34,810 nucleotides of DNA from Candidatus Aerophobota bacterium. GTDB taxonomy: Bacteria > Aerophobota > Aerophobia > Aerophobales > B3-G15. Made by a program: the position numbers and the translations under genes. Position 1 is the first letter of the stretch. Each line of letters opens with the position of its first letter. Below the pieces are notes generated by a model. That model worked only from the letters and a program-made list of their open reading frames with translations, searched no databases and was not told the origin of the DNA. Positions 24,627 to 31,521 of the stretch are shown piece by piece. The stretch is taken from assembly GCA_030615365.1 (NCBI GenBank), contig JAUWZM010000023.1:1-34810 (forward strand), given 5' to 3'.

Positions 24627-25832
24627 TTATTCAAAGAGTTTGCTTATTGCTTTTTTTAATCGGTCAAGACCCTTAAGAATATTATCCATAGATGTAGCAT
24701 AAGACAGCCGAATATAGTTTTCTGCTCCAAAGGCAGATCCAGGCACTACAGCTACCCTTGCCTCTCTCAATAAAAAATCTGTGAGGTCCAAAGAACTCTT
24801 TATCCTCTCCTCATTACAAGACCTACCCAAAAGTTTCGATATATCAGGAAACAAATAAAATGCTCCCCGGGGTTTCATGCAGGATACTCCAGGAATTTGG
24901 TTTAATTTTTTAAGCATGTAATCTCTTCTTCTTTTAAACTCAGACCTCATAGTAATTACCGCATCCTGAGGTCCAGAAATAGCTATTAGTGCTCCCCTCT
25001 GAGCAAAAGAAGTAGGATTAGAGGTAGAGTGACTCTGTAAGTTAGACATAGCCCTTATGATTTCTTCTTTCCCAGCAGCATAACCTATTCTCCATCCCGT
25101 CATGGAGTAAGTCTTTGATACCCCATTTATTACAATGGTTAAATCTTTAATTTTGGGGTTCAAGGAAGCAATACTTGTATGTGTAGCCTCGTAGATTATC
25201 TTCTCGTAAATTTCATCGGATATAATGTAAATTTTTTCTTTCATGGCAATCTCAGCTATAGCTTCTAAATCACCCTTAGAGTAAACAGCTCCTGTGGGAT
25301 TATTGGGACTGTTTAAAATTAACAGTTTAGTTTTAGAAGTAATGTGTTTTAAAAGGGTTTGAGGATTAATTCTGAATCCATTTTCTTCTCTGGTTTCAAC
25401 TGTTTTTGGCATTGCCCCGGATAACTTTATCTGCTCCAGATAACTAACCCAGTAAGGCGAGGGCAGGATAATCTCGTCACCTTTCTCGCATATAACTTGA
25501 ATTGCATTATGCAGGCATTGTTTTGCGCCACAGGAAACAATTATCTGGGACAAATTATAATCCAATCCATTGTCTTCCCTGAATTTTTTAGAAATTGCCT
25601 CTTTTAATTCTTTAATTCCCGAAGAAGGTGTATACTTGGTAAATCCCTCATCTATTGCGCGTTTAGCCTCTTCCCTGATGTGCTGAGGAGTATCAAAATC
25701 TGGCTCTCCCGCGCCAAACCCAATTACATCCACACCCCTTTGTCTCATTTCCTTAACTTTAGCAGTGATAGCTAAAGTCAAGGAGGGAGCAATTGATTTT
25801 GCCCTTTTAGCTAAGGATAAATTTTTATTCAT
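24627..25832 (-). CDS. Class I aspartate aminotransferase
   Basis: A 401-aa PLP-dependent fold-type I transaminase of the bacterial aspartate/prephenate aminotransferase subgroup (I-gamma). Motifs are VIGFGAGEPDFDTP (36-49), YTPSSGIKELKEAI (66-79), LNSPNNPTGAVYS (about 173-185), ISDEIYEKIIYE (about 203-214) and NGVSKTYSMTGWRIGYAAG (about 234-252), with the Schiff-base lysine in SKT. It converts aspartate and 2-oxoglutarate to oxaloacetate and glutamate. The start has only a weak SD (AGGA about 12 nt upstream). A 12-codon upstream frame with a strong SD ends 3 nt before it. Confidence 0.92.
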   Translation of the reverse strand: MNKNLSLAKRAKSIAPSLTLAITAKVKEMRQRGVDVIGFGAGEPDFDTPQHIREEAKRAIDEGFTKYTPSSGIKELKEAISKKFREDNGLDYNLSQIIVSCGAKQCLHNAIQVICEKGDEIILPSPYWVSYLEQIKLSGAMPKTVETREENGFRINPQTLLKHITSKTKLLILNSPNNPTGAVYSKGDLEAIAEIAMKEKIYIISDEIYEKIIYEATHTSIASLNPKIKDLTIVINGVSKTYSMTGWRIGYAAGKEEIIRAMSNLQSHSTSNPTSFAQRGALIAISGPQDAVITMRSEFKRRRDYMLKKLNQIPGVSCMKPRGAFYLFPDISKLLGRSCNEERIKSSLDLTDFLLREARVAVVPGSAFGAENYIRLSYATSMDNILKGLDRLKKAISKLFE

Positions 25833-25835
25833 TTT

Positions 25836-25874
25836 TTAGAGAAATCCTACTTTCTGGTAAGGCTTATCTATCAC
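25836..25874 (-). CDS. Possible 12-codon leader frame before the aminotransferase
   Basis: GTG at 25874 is preceded at 7 nt by GGAGG (25886-25882) and encodes VIDKPYQKVGFL, ending in TAA three bases before the ATG of the aminotransferase. The strong SD belongs to this frame, while the aminotransferase has a weak one, so coupling by termination-reinitiation is plausible. It could also be chance. Confidence 0.35.
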   Translation of the reverse strand: MIDKPYQKVGFL

Positions 25875-25935
25875 CAAATTTCCTCCAATGTAATTATTTT
25901 TTTCATTGTGTGCAAAAAAAATTCCATACTGTGTT

Positions 25936-25966
25936 ATTATAATATAACTATTTTTTCTTTCGTCAA
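25936..25966 (-). promoter_or_regulatory. Promoter for the aminotransferase
   Basis: Minus strand: TTGACG (25966-25961), followed either by TATTAT at 25944-25939 (16-nt spacer) or by TATAAT at 25941-25936 (19-nt spacer). It faces away from the fur promoter. Confidence 0.55.
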
Positions 25967-26065
25967 CTAAAAACCTGTTCACTCTTTATTAACTAAATTA
26001 CATGATAAATCCATGGAATGGAAGATCTCTGTTGTTACTTTGCATTGACACTGGAGAAAATAGGG

Positions 26066-26093
26066 TTGACAAATTAAATTATTGTACTATAAT
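26066..26093 (+). promoter_or_regulatory. fur promoter
   Basis: TTGACA (26066-26071), 16-nt spacer and TATAAT (26088-26093). The -10 overlaps the Fur box, so a bound repressor would block RNA polymerase. Confidence 0.8.
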
Positions 26094-26116
26094 GATAATG
26101 AAAATCATTATCATTA
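26090..26116 (+). promoter_or_regulatory. Near-consensus Fur box
   Basis: A perfect 12-3-12 palindrome of 27 bp, with half-site TAATGATAATGA around AAA. It is made of the GATAAT/ATTATC words of the classical Fur box. It overlaps the -10 and ends 13 nt before the regulator's ATG, which suggests autoregulation. Confidence 0.88.
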
Positions 26117-26129
26117 AGGAGTAAAAATT

Positions 26130-26576
26130 ATGTCCGGCCCTCCCTGGTGTCATGGAAGATTTAGAAAGGCAGGTTTTAGGTTAACCTTACCCCGACAGGC
26201 AATCTTAGACGTATTTACTCAAAATCCCAGGCATTTAAGCGCTGAGGAAATATTTTTGTCAGTCCATAAGAGCTATCCAGGAATTGGATTAGCTACAGTA
26301 TATCGCACTTTAGATTTGTTGACTCAAATGGGACTTACATGCAAGTTTGATTTTGGGGATGGGAAAAGTCATTATGAGTTAGCTGATGGGACTATAAAGG
26401 CTCACCATCATCATTTAATCTGCACCCGTTGTGGTCGGATAATTGATTATAGCGATCTTGCGCAAAAAGAAGTAAATTTTATCAAAGAGTTAGAAACTGA
26501 ACTATCTAAAAACTATAAATTTAAAATAAATTCTCACCAGCTTCATTTTTATGGGCGGTGCGAGAAATGCCAATGA
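26130..26576 (+). CDS. Fur-family metalloregulator
   Basis: A 148-aa ferric-uptake-regulator-type repressor. The winged helix (about 12-85) includes RLTLPRQAILDVF and GLATVYRTLDLLTQMGL, the recognition helix region. The metal/dimer domain has the HHHH run (92-95), C98-x2-C101 (CTRC) and C144-x2-C147 (CEKC), giving a structural zinc site. Length is standard. It is most like Fur/PerR; iron sensing is favoured by the classical Fur box over its own promoter, whereas PerR boxes differ. The SD AAGGAG lies 9 nt upstream. It is the first gene of the metal-related region, which it may control. Confidence 0.9.
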   Translation: MSGPPWCHGRFRKAGFRLTLPRQAILDVFTQNPRHLSAEEIFLSVHKSYPGIGLATVYRTLDLLTQMGLTCKFDFGDGKSHYELADGTIKAHHHHLICTRCGRIIDYSDLAQKEVNFIKELETELSKNYKFKINSHQLHFYGRCEKCQ

Positions 26577-26602
26577 AATTTGCTTTTAATTAAAAGCAAA
26601 TT
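26577..26602 (+). terminator. Perfect 26-bp palindrome after fur
   Basis: AATTTGCTTTTAA and its exact reverse complement, immediately after the fur stop. As RNA it forms a hairpin of low GC content without a clean T tail. It could be a weak terminator or a processing site, or a protein-binding palindrome upstream of the next gene. Confidence 0.5.
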
Positions 26603-26621
26603 AATAAGGAGGTGAATGATT

Positions 26622-27002
26622 ATGCCAAGAGGAGACGGAACTGGTCCAATGGGATTAGGTCCAATGACAGGAAGAGCTGCGGGATACTGTGCAGGATTTT
26701 CTGCTCCTGGATTTATGAATCCCATGGGAGGAAGATTGGGACTTGGGTTAGGTAGAGGTAGAGGTTTCCGGCCATATTCCTTCTATGGTAGGGGAAGATC
26801 TCCTGCTCTACCCTATCCTGGATATGGTGCTGGGTCTGGGTATCCTATGTATGGTGCTGGGTATGGGTATCCTGGGTCTGGTGTTGGATATGCTACTGGG
26901 TATGGGTATCCTGGGTCTGGTGTTGGATATGGGTATCCTGGGTCTGGTGCTGGATATGCTACTGGATATGGGTATCCTGGGTCTGGTGCTGGAATTTGGT
27001 AA
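26622..27002 (+). CDS. DUF5320-type Gly/Tyr/Pro-repeat protein
   Basis: A 126-aa protein starting MPRGDGTGPMGLGPMTGRAAGYCAGF, the conserved opening of DUF5320 proteins, followed by a glycine/arginine-rich stretch. A low-complexity C-terminal half (about 66-124) is built of GYGYPGSG(V/A)GY and ATGYGYPGSG units. ATG 26622 is preferred over 26616 because it stands 9 nt after AGGAGG and gives the family's usual N-terminus. There is no signal peptide or membrane segment. The one cysteine is in GYCAGF. Function is unknown; such proteins typically accompany NifX-like and MinD-ferredoxin genes, as here. It lacks the C-terminal coiled coil found in other DUF5320 members. Confidence 0.75.
   Translation: MPRGDGTGPMGLGPMTGRAAGYCAGFSAPGFMNPMGGRLGLGLGRGRGFRPYSFYGRGRSPALPYPGYGAGSGYPMYGAGYGYPGSGVGYATGYGYPGSGVGYGYPGSGAGYATGYGYPGSGAGIW
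26812..26996 (+). repeat. In-frame tandem repeats in the DUF5320 gene
   Basis: Units of the type GGGTATCCTGGGTCTGGTG followed by TTGGATAT or CTGGATAT, with or without a GCTACTGG insert, recur about six times. Unit lengths are multiples of three, so copy-number change preserves the frame. Near-identity of neighbouring units suggests recent expansion. Confidence 0.85.
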
Positions 27003-27026
27003 ATGATAAAAGGCTAATCAATGAAA

Positions 27027-27061
27027 GTATCCTGTCCTTCTTGTCAAAAAGGACAGGATAC
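27027..27061 (+). terminator. 13-bp hairpin after the DUF5320 repeat gene
   Basis: GTATCCTGTCCTT pairs perfectly with AAGGACAGGATAC around a 9-nt loop. It is not followed by a T run, so it is an uncertain intrinsic terminator; it may stabilise the upstream mRNA. A new promoter follows at once. Confidence 0.55.
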
Positions 27062-27063
27062 AG

Positions 27064-27091
27064 TTGCTTGTTGTAAATTATGTGTTATAAT
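27064..27091 (+). promoter_or_regulatory. Promoter for the second DUF5320 gene
   Basis: TTGCTT (27064-27069), 16-nt spacer and TATAAT (27086-27091), 24 nt before the ATG at 27116. Confidence 0.55.
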
Positions 27092-27115
27092 TATACAAAC
27101 AAGGGGGTGATTGCA

Positions 27116-27517
27116 ATGGGAGGATATGGTAACAGAAATATGTATTATCTCACAGGACTGCCTGGCTGGATGAGATTTGGTTACTCTCCTGGTTGGGTAG
27201 GGAGAAGCCCTACTGGCTTAGGACCAGCAGCTAATTACCTTATGACAGGGCAATGGCCAACTCCACAGGCACAGGCTTATTGGCAATCTATGCAAGCAGG
27301 ACAGGCACCCTATCCAGCCTTCGGTGGATTGGGAGCAATGCCTTATGGTCCTTCACAACCAATGGGAGCAACACCTGGAATGGCTCCTTTTGCACCTCAG
27401 GTATCACCTGAGCAAGAGCTAAGTTTTCTAAAAGACCAGGCCAGTGCCTTAAAAAATCAGATTGATCAGATTAACTCACGAATTAAAGAGCTGGGAAAAT
27501 TAGAAAAGCAAGAGTAA
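27116..27517 (+). CDS. DUF5320-like protein with C-terminal coiled coil
   Basis: A 133-aa protein. The start ATG 27116 is chosen because AAGGGGGTGA lies 7-8 nt upstream; an in-frame ATG at 27080 lacks an SD and overlaps the promoter. The N-terminal part (MGGYGNRNMYYLTGLPGWMRFGYSPGW) is rich in Gly, Tyr and Trp. The middle is rich in Pro, Gln and Ala. The C-terminus (about 99-133) is a charged heptad helix (EQELSFLKDQASALKNQI and on). Nearly the same helix ends the next gene's product, so the two may associate. There are no cysteines. Function unknown. It is monocistronic between its own promoter and a strong terminator. Confidence 0.75.
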   Translation: MGGYGNRNMYYLTGLPGWMRFGYSPGWVGRSPTGLGPAANYLMTGQWPTPQAQAYWQSMQAGQAPYPAFGGLGAMPYGPSQPMGATPGMAPFAPQVSPEQELSFLKDQASALKNQIDQINSRIKELGKLEKQE

Positions 27518-27525
27518 ATACTATG

Positions 27526-27559
27526 AAAGGGATAGACCTGATCAGGTCTATCCCTTTTT
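27526..27559 (+). terminator. Strong intrinsic terminator
   Basis: A 32-bp perfect palindrome (half-site AAAGGGATAGACCTGA) followed by T residues, 9 nt after the stop. It isolates the upstream gene from the following operon. Confidence 0.88.
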
Positions 27560-27563
27560 ACAA

Positions 27564-27592
27564 TTGACGAGATAAATGTCTTCTAATATCAT
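27564..27592 (+). promoter_or_regulatory. Promoter for the NifX-MinD operon
   Basis: TTGACG (27564-27569), 17-nt spacer, TATCAT (27587-27592). It starts 5 nt after the terminator and lies 37 nt upstream of the next ATG. No Fur-type dyad is evident here. Confidence 0.6.
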
Positions 27593-27628
27593 TAAGTCTA
27601 ATAAAATTAAATAACAGGGAGAATTAAA

Positions 27629-28228
27629 ATGAAAATAGCAATATCAGCTACTGGGCCTGATTTAGATGCTCAGGTAGATCCAAGATTAGGACGTTGTCAG
27701 TATTTTATCATTGTCGATCCTGAAACAATGGAATTTGAGGGAATTCAAAATACCAGTGTAGGGGCAATGCACGGAGCTGGAATTCAAACTGCTCAGACAA
27801 TAGTTAATAAAGGGGCAATAGTGGTTCTCACCGGTAACTGTGGTCCCAATGCTTTTCAGACTCTATCAGCAGCAGGAATTCAAGTGATAGTAGGGGTTAG
27901 TGGAAAGATCAGAGAAGCAATTGAAAGGTATAAAAAAGGAGAGTTCCAGTCTACCAACCAGGCAAGTGTATCATCACATTTTGGAACTGGTGGTAGCCAA
28001 TCTTCTGGAGCAGGAATGGGTGGCGGACGTGGTATGGGTCAAGGCCGTGGTATGGGTCAAGGTATGATGGGTGGAGGTTTTCAAACAACTATGGGAACTC
28101 CTCCAGGTGCTTCACCACAAATATCCAAAGAGCAAGAACTCCAATTTTTAAAAAATCAAACTCAAACTTTAAAAGATCAATTAGAGCAGATCGATAGACG
28201 AATTAAAGAGCTTCGAGAGAAAAAATAA
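27629..28228 (+). CDS. NifX/NifB-like (COG1433) protein fused to a DUF5320-type coiled coil
   Basis: A 199-aa two-part protein. Residues 1-112 are the dinitrogenase Fe-Mo cofactor-binding fold (MKIAISATGPDLDAQVDPRLGRCQYFIIVD, then TGNCGPNAFQTLSAAGIQVIVG and KIREAIERYKKGEF), whose relatives carry metal-cluster precursors. A glycine/methionine-rich linker (GMGGGRGMGQGRGMGQGMMGGG) leads to a C-terminal helix (about 165-199, EQELQFLKNQTQTLKDQL) matching the one ending the preceding gene's product. No nif structural genes are present, so a role in nitrogenase is not implied. It is the first gene of a run of short-spaced genes to at least 30810. Confidence 0.88.
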   Translation: MKIAISATGPDLDAQVDPRLGRCQYFIIVDPETMEFEGIQNTSVGAMHGAGIQTAQTIVNKGAIVVLTGNCGPNAFQTLSAAGIQVIVGVSGKIREAIERYKKGEFQSTNQASVSSHFGTGGSQSSGAGMGGGRGMGQGRGMGQGMMGGGFQTTMGTPPGASPQISKEQELQFLKNQTQTLKDQLEQIDRRIKELREKK

Positions 28229-28251
28229 TTATATAATAAAAGGAGAAAAAA

Positions 28252-28443
28252 ATGCCTGGAGGAGATGGAACAGGACCTCCTGGTGGTGGAGGTGGTGGTA
28301 GGATGGGGGGTACCCGTCCTGGTGCAGGTCCAACTGGAAAATGCGTTTGTCCAAATTGCGGAGCAACTGTTGTTCATCAAAGAGGGGTTCCCTGTTATCA
28401 GGCAAGCTGTCCCAAATGTGGCACTAAAATGGTAAGGGGATAA
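28252..28443 (+). CDS. Small Gly-rich zinc-ribbon protein
   Basis: A 63-aa protein. The N-terminus PGGDGTGPPGGGGGGRMGG shares GDGTGP with the DUF5320 repeat protein. The C-terminal half has CVCPNCG (31-37) and CYQASCPKCG (about 48-57), a four- to six-cysteine zinc ribbon or iron site. SD AAGGAGA. It sits between the NifX fusion and the first MinD ATPase and probably works with them. It is unnamed and its function is unknown. Confidence 0.78.
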   Translation: MPGGDGTGPPGGGGGGRMGGTRPGAGPTGKCVCPNCGATVVHQRGVPCYQASCPKCGTKMVRG

Positions 28444-28451
28444 AAATTTAA

Positions 28452-29282
28452 ATGGTTATCTCTGTTGCCAGCGGGAAAGGAGGGACAGGTAAGACTACTA
28501 TAGCGGTAAATTTAGCCTTATCATTGGGAAATGTTCAGTTTTTGGACTTAGATGTAGAGGAGCCTAATGCTTATATTTTTTTAAAACCCAAAATTACGCA
28601 TGCTCAATCTGCAAGTGTTTTAATACCTAAGGTTGATGAGAAAAAATGCACCTATTGTGGCAAATGTGCCAAGTTTTGCAACTATAACGCTATTGCTGTA
28701 ATTAAAGAAAACATTTTATTTTTCCCGGAGCTCTGTCATAACTGCGGTGGATGCACTCTTGTTTGCCCGGAAGAAGCTATTAAGGATGTTCCTCGGCAAA
28801 AAGGTGTAATTAAAGAAGGGATGGCTGGTTCAATTCATTTTATTTATGGAGAACTTAAAGTGGGGGAGGCAGTTTCTCCTCCTTTAATTAGAGCAGTAAA
28901 AAAAGCTGCCAATACTAATCAAACTACTATTATTGATGTCTCTCCAGGAACTTCTTGTCCTGCAGTTGAAGCAACAAAAGACAGCGACTTCTGTATTTTA
29001 GTTACAGAGCCAACTCCTTTTGGTTTAAATGATTTAATCTTAACTGTACAGGTAATAAGAAAATTAAAGATACCTTTTGGAGTAGTGGTTAATAGAGCTG
29101 ATGTGGGAGATAGAAAAGTTGATGAGTACTGCAGAAGGGAAAAAATTCCTGTTTTAATGCGTATCCCCATGGATGAGGAAATTGCGAAAGCTTATTCCAG
29201 AGGAATTCCTATAATCGAGGTTAAACCAGAATACAAGGATAAGTTTATAGCTTTATATAAGAAAGTTAAGCAACTAATTTAA
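28452..29282 (+). CDS. MinD-type ATPase with inserted ferredoxin domain (COG1149), copy 1
   Basis: A 276-aa deviant-Walker-A ATPase: GKGGTGKTT (8-16), with lysines in both deviant positions. An inserted two-cluster ferredoxin follows (C66, C69, C72, C76; C95, C98, C101, C105), each with the CxxCxxCxxxC pattern. The switch region is DVSPGTSCP, where the usual D-x-P-P-G is altered, and VTEPTPFGLNDL follows. Relatives are always near NifX-like genes in anaerobes and are thought to handle Fe-S or metal clusters; none of this is proven here. It is 8 nt after the zinc-ribbon gene and 10 nt before its paralogue, so the two likely form a heterodimer. Confidence 0.9.
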   Translation: MVISVASGKGGTGKTTIAVNLALSLGNVQFLDLDVEEPNAYIFLKPKITHAQSASVLIPKVDEKKCTYCGKCAKFCNYNAIAVIKENILFFPELCHNCGGCTLVCPEEAIKDVPRQKGVIKEGMAGSIHFIYGELKVGEAVSPPLIRAVKKAANTNQTTIIDVSPGTSCPAVEATKDSDFCILVTEPTPFGLNDLILTVQVIRKLKIPFGVVVNRADVGDRKVDEYCRREKIPVLMRIPMDEEIAKAYSRGIPIIEVKPEYKDKFIALYKKVKQLI

Positions 29283-29292
29283 GGTTACTAAG

Positions 29293-30153
29293 GTGAAGCA
29301 AATTGTAGTTATCAGTGGTAAAGGCGGGACAGGTAAAACAGTTATTACGGGCAGCTTTGCCAGTTTAGCGAAAAATAAAGTGATGGTAGATTGTGATGTA
29401 GATGCAGCAAACTTGTACCTTCTTCTCCATCCTACCGTTAAGGAAACGTATGAGTTTACAGGAAAAGTTGCAAAAATAGATCAGAATAAATGTAACAGGT
29501 GTGGAAAATGTCAAGAATCTTGCCGATTTGAAGCAATAGATGAAATAAATAACCATCTTATGGTTGATCCTGTTGCTTGCGAGAGCTGCGGAGTCTGTGT
29601 TTATGTTTGTTCTCAAAAAGCAGTCAAATTAGTAGAAAAACTTTCAGGAAAATGGTTTGTCTCTGAAACTAAATATGGGATATTAGTTCATGCAAAATTA
29701 GGAATTGCGGAGGAAAATTCAGGAAAACTGGTAATCTTAGTTAAACAAAGAGCGAAAGCTATCGCTGAAGATGAAAAAAAAGACCTCATCATTATAGACG
29801 GTCCACCTGGAATTGGGTGCCCGGTTATTGCTTCTTTATCAGGAGTAGATATTGCCTTAGTGGTGACTGAACCTACCCTTTCCGGCATACATGATTTAGA
29901 ACGCATTGTAGGAGTTGCTCATCATTTTGGTATTAAGAGCCTGGTTTGTATAAATAAATGCAATGTAAATCTTGAAAATACCCAAAAAATAAAAAGTTAC
30001 TGTCAAAATTGGAATATTGAGGTAGCTGGTGAAATCCCTTTTGATGTCGCTGTGGTGAAAGCGTTAGTTGTGGGAAAACCAATAGTAGAATATTCAGATG
30101 GTGAAGTATCAAAACAGATAAAAAATCTTTGGAGAAAGGTTCTTAAGGCTTAA
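29293..30153 (+). CDS. MinD-type ATPase with inserted ferredoxin domain (COG1149), copy 2
   Basis: A 286-aa paralogue of the preceding protein. It has Walker A GKGGTGKT (9-16), CDVDAANLYLLL (34-45), and cluster cysteines C67, C70, C73, C77 and C96, C99, C102, C106, the last followed by Ser rather than the usual Pro. The switch motif is IIDGPPGIGCP, closer to the norm than copy 1. The start is GTG with only a weak SD (CTAAGG), so coupling to copy 1 is likely. The tandem arrangement is common for this family. Confidence 0.9.
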   Translation: MKQIVVISGKGGTGKTVITGSFASLAKNKVMVDCDVDAANLYLLLHPTVKETYEFTGKVAKIDQNKCNRCGKCQESCRFEAIDEINNHLMVDPVACESCGVCVYVCSQKAVKLVEKLSGKWFVSETKYGILVHAKLGIAEENSGKLVILVKQRAKAIAEDEKKDLIIIDGPPGIGCPVIASLSGVDIALVVTEPTLSGIHDLERIVGVAHHFGIKSLVCINKCNVNLENTQKIKSYCQNWNIEVAGEIPFDVAVVKALVVGKPIVEYSDGEVSKQIKNLWRKVLKA

Positions 30154-30197
30154 AAAAGGTACCTTGTAACTTACTGAAAAATTTAGGAGGATAAAAA

Positions 30198-30578
30198 ATG
30201 AAGATAGCCATTTCCACTGATGGAGAATTTGTCTCAGCACATTTTGGGAGATGTCCAGCGTTCACTTTAGCAGAAATTGAGGAAAACAAATTAGTGAATA
30301 AAGAAATAATTGCTAACCCTGGTCATCATCCTGGATTTTTACCCGGCTTCCTGGCAGAAAAAGGGGTTGAATGTATTATCTGCGGGGGGATGGGACAGAG
30401 GGCTCAAGGTATGTTTTCTGAAAAACAAATTAACGCAGTAGTGGGAGTACAGGGAAAAGTGAACGAGGTCATTGATAAGCTACTTAAAGGTCGACTTAAA
30501 GGGGGAGAGAGTCTATGCCAACCAGGCAAAGGGAAAGGGTATGGTATCCCTAAAACTGAGATAGATAATGAAATATGA
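30198..30578 (+). CDS. NifX/NifB-like (COG1433) protein
   Basis: A 126-aa single-domain protein of the dinitrogenase Fe-Mo cofactor-binding fold. It has MKIAISTDGEFVSAHFGRCPAFTLAEI, NPGHHPGFLPGFLAEKGVECIICGGMGQRA and VGVQGKVNEVIDKLLKGRL, all standard for the small stand-alone family. The histidine-rich loop (GHHPG) and two cysteines (IICGG, RCPAF) could bind metal. SD AGGAGG is well placed. It completes a MinD-MinD-NifX trio that recurs in anaerobes. Confidence 0.92.
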   Translation: MKIAISTDGEFVSAHFGRCPAFTLAEIEENKLVNKEIIANPGHHPGFLPGFLAEKGVECIICGGMGQRAQGMFSEKQINAVVGVQGKVNEVIDKLLKGRLKGGESLCQPGKGKGYGIPKTEIDNEI

Positions 30579-30597
30579 AGGATAAGGAGGAGAGATT

Positions 30598-30810
30598 ATG
30601 CGAGAGTGCAATATAGAAAAAAACAAGAAAAGATGCAACTGCACTTATGAGCCTTGCAGCAGAAAGGGAATTTGCTGTGATTGCATTAGCTATCACTGGG
30701 AAATGGGGGAGCTGCCAGCTTGCTTTTTTCCTGATGATGTAGAAAAAATCTATGACCGTTCGATTGAAAGATTTATTAAAACCTTTAAAGAGCGAGGAAA
30801 ATGGTGGTAA
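30598..30810 (+). CDS. DUF6485-type cysteine-rich small protein
   Basis: A 70-aa protein with seven cysteines in the N-terminal half ([24 protein letters not shown]) and one further on (PACFF). It ends in a helix with [13 protein letters not shown]. This matches the small family often annotated DUF6485, with no known function. The cysteine pattern suggests a zinc or Fe-S site. SD AAGGAGGAGA. It starts 19 nt after the NifX gene and ends 3 nt before the PLP-protein gene. Confidence 0.78.
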   Translation: MRECNIEKNKKRCNCTYEPCSRKGICCDCISYHWEMGELPACFFPDDVEKIYDRSIERFIKTFKERGKWW

Positions 30811-30813
30811 AGT

Positions 30814-31521
30814 GTGAAAATAAAGGATAATGTGAAGCACCTATTAAAAGAAATCCCTGATAATGTTATCCTTGTTGCTGCAGTAAAGAGCAGGACACCT
30901 CAAGATATACTTGAGGCTATAGATGCGGGAGTTAAAGTTATTGGTGAAAATTATATCCAGGAGGCAAAAAAAGCCTTCACCGTTATAGGGGAAAAAGCTA
31001 AGTGGCATTTCATCGGGCATCTTCAAAAAAATAAGGTGAAAAAAGCAACAGTAATATTTGATTTGATCGAAACTGTTGATTCATTTGAATTAGCAGAAGA
31101 AATTGATAAAAATTGTAGAGGAATTAATAAAATTATGCCTGTTCTAATAGAGATAAATAGTGGCCGAGAACCTCAAAAATTTGGTGTTATGCCTGAGGAT
31201 ACAGAAAACTTGGTAAGGCGTATCTCACCTCTTGAAAATATCAGGATAATGGGAGTTATGACTATGGGGCCACGTTCTGGAAATCCAGAGAATACAAGAG
31301 TTTATTTTAAAAAGACCAGGCAAATTTTTGAGCAGATAAAAAAGATGAGTATCCCCAATATCCAGATGAGGTATCTTTCTATGGGAATGAGCAACTCCTA
31401 CCAGGTTGCTATTGAGGAAGGAGCGAATATTACTCGCTTGGGGACAAAGATTTTTGGACCCCGTAGCTATGAAAAAAATGAAAATAGAGCTTTACCCTAT
31501 AGGAACGGTAAGGAAAAGTGA
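30814..31521 (+). CDS. YggS/PLPBP-family pyridoxal phosphate homeostasis protein
   Basis: A 235-aa fold-type III PLP protein. The PLP lysine is in ILVAAVKSRTP (about 24-26). Further motifs are VIGENYIQEAKKA, WHFIGHLQKNKVKK (about 65-78), LIEINSGREPQKFGV and YLSMGMSNSYQVAIEEGANITRLGTKIFG (about 189-217). It buffers PLP and affects amino-acid pools; it has no known enzymatic reaction. The start is GTG, 3 nt after the DUF6485 stop, without a clear SD of its own, so coupling is likely. Its 3' end overlaps trmO by 53 nt. Confidence 0.92.
   Translation: MKIKDNVKHLLKEIPDNVILVAAVKSRTPQDILEAIDAGVKVIGENYIQEAKKAFTVIGEKAKWHFIGHLQKNKVKKATVIFDLIETVDSFELAEEIDKNCRGINKIMPVLIEINSGREPQKFGVMPEDTENLVRRISPLENIRIMGVMTMGPRSGNPENTRVYFKKTRQIFEQIKKMSIPNIQMRYLSMGMSNSYQVAIEEGANITRLGTKIFGPRSYEKNENRALPYRNGKEK

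Noticed and set aside
26785..27006. A second open frame across the Gly-Tyr repeat tract.
   Set aside because: It is open only because the repeat unit is a multiple of three and free of stops in that frame; it has no SD and no family N-terminus.
27629..30578. Nitrogenase cofactor cluster.
   Set aside because: NifX-like folds are present, but nifHDK, nifE/N and radical-SAM NifB are absent, so nitrogen fixation cannot be inferred.
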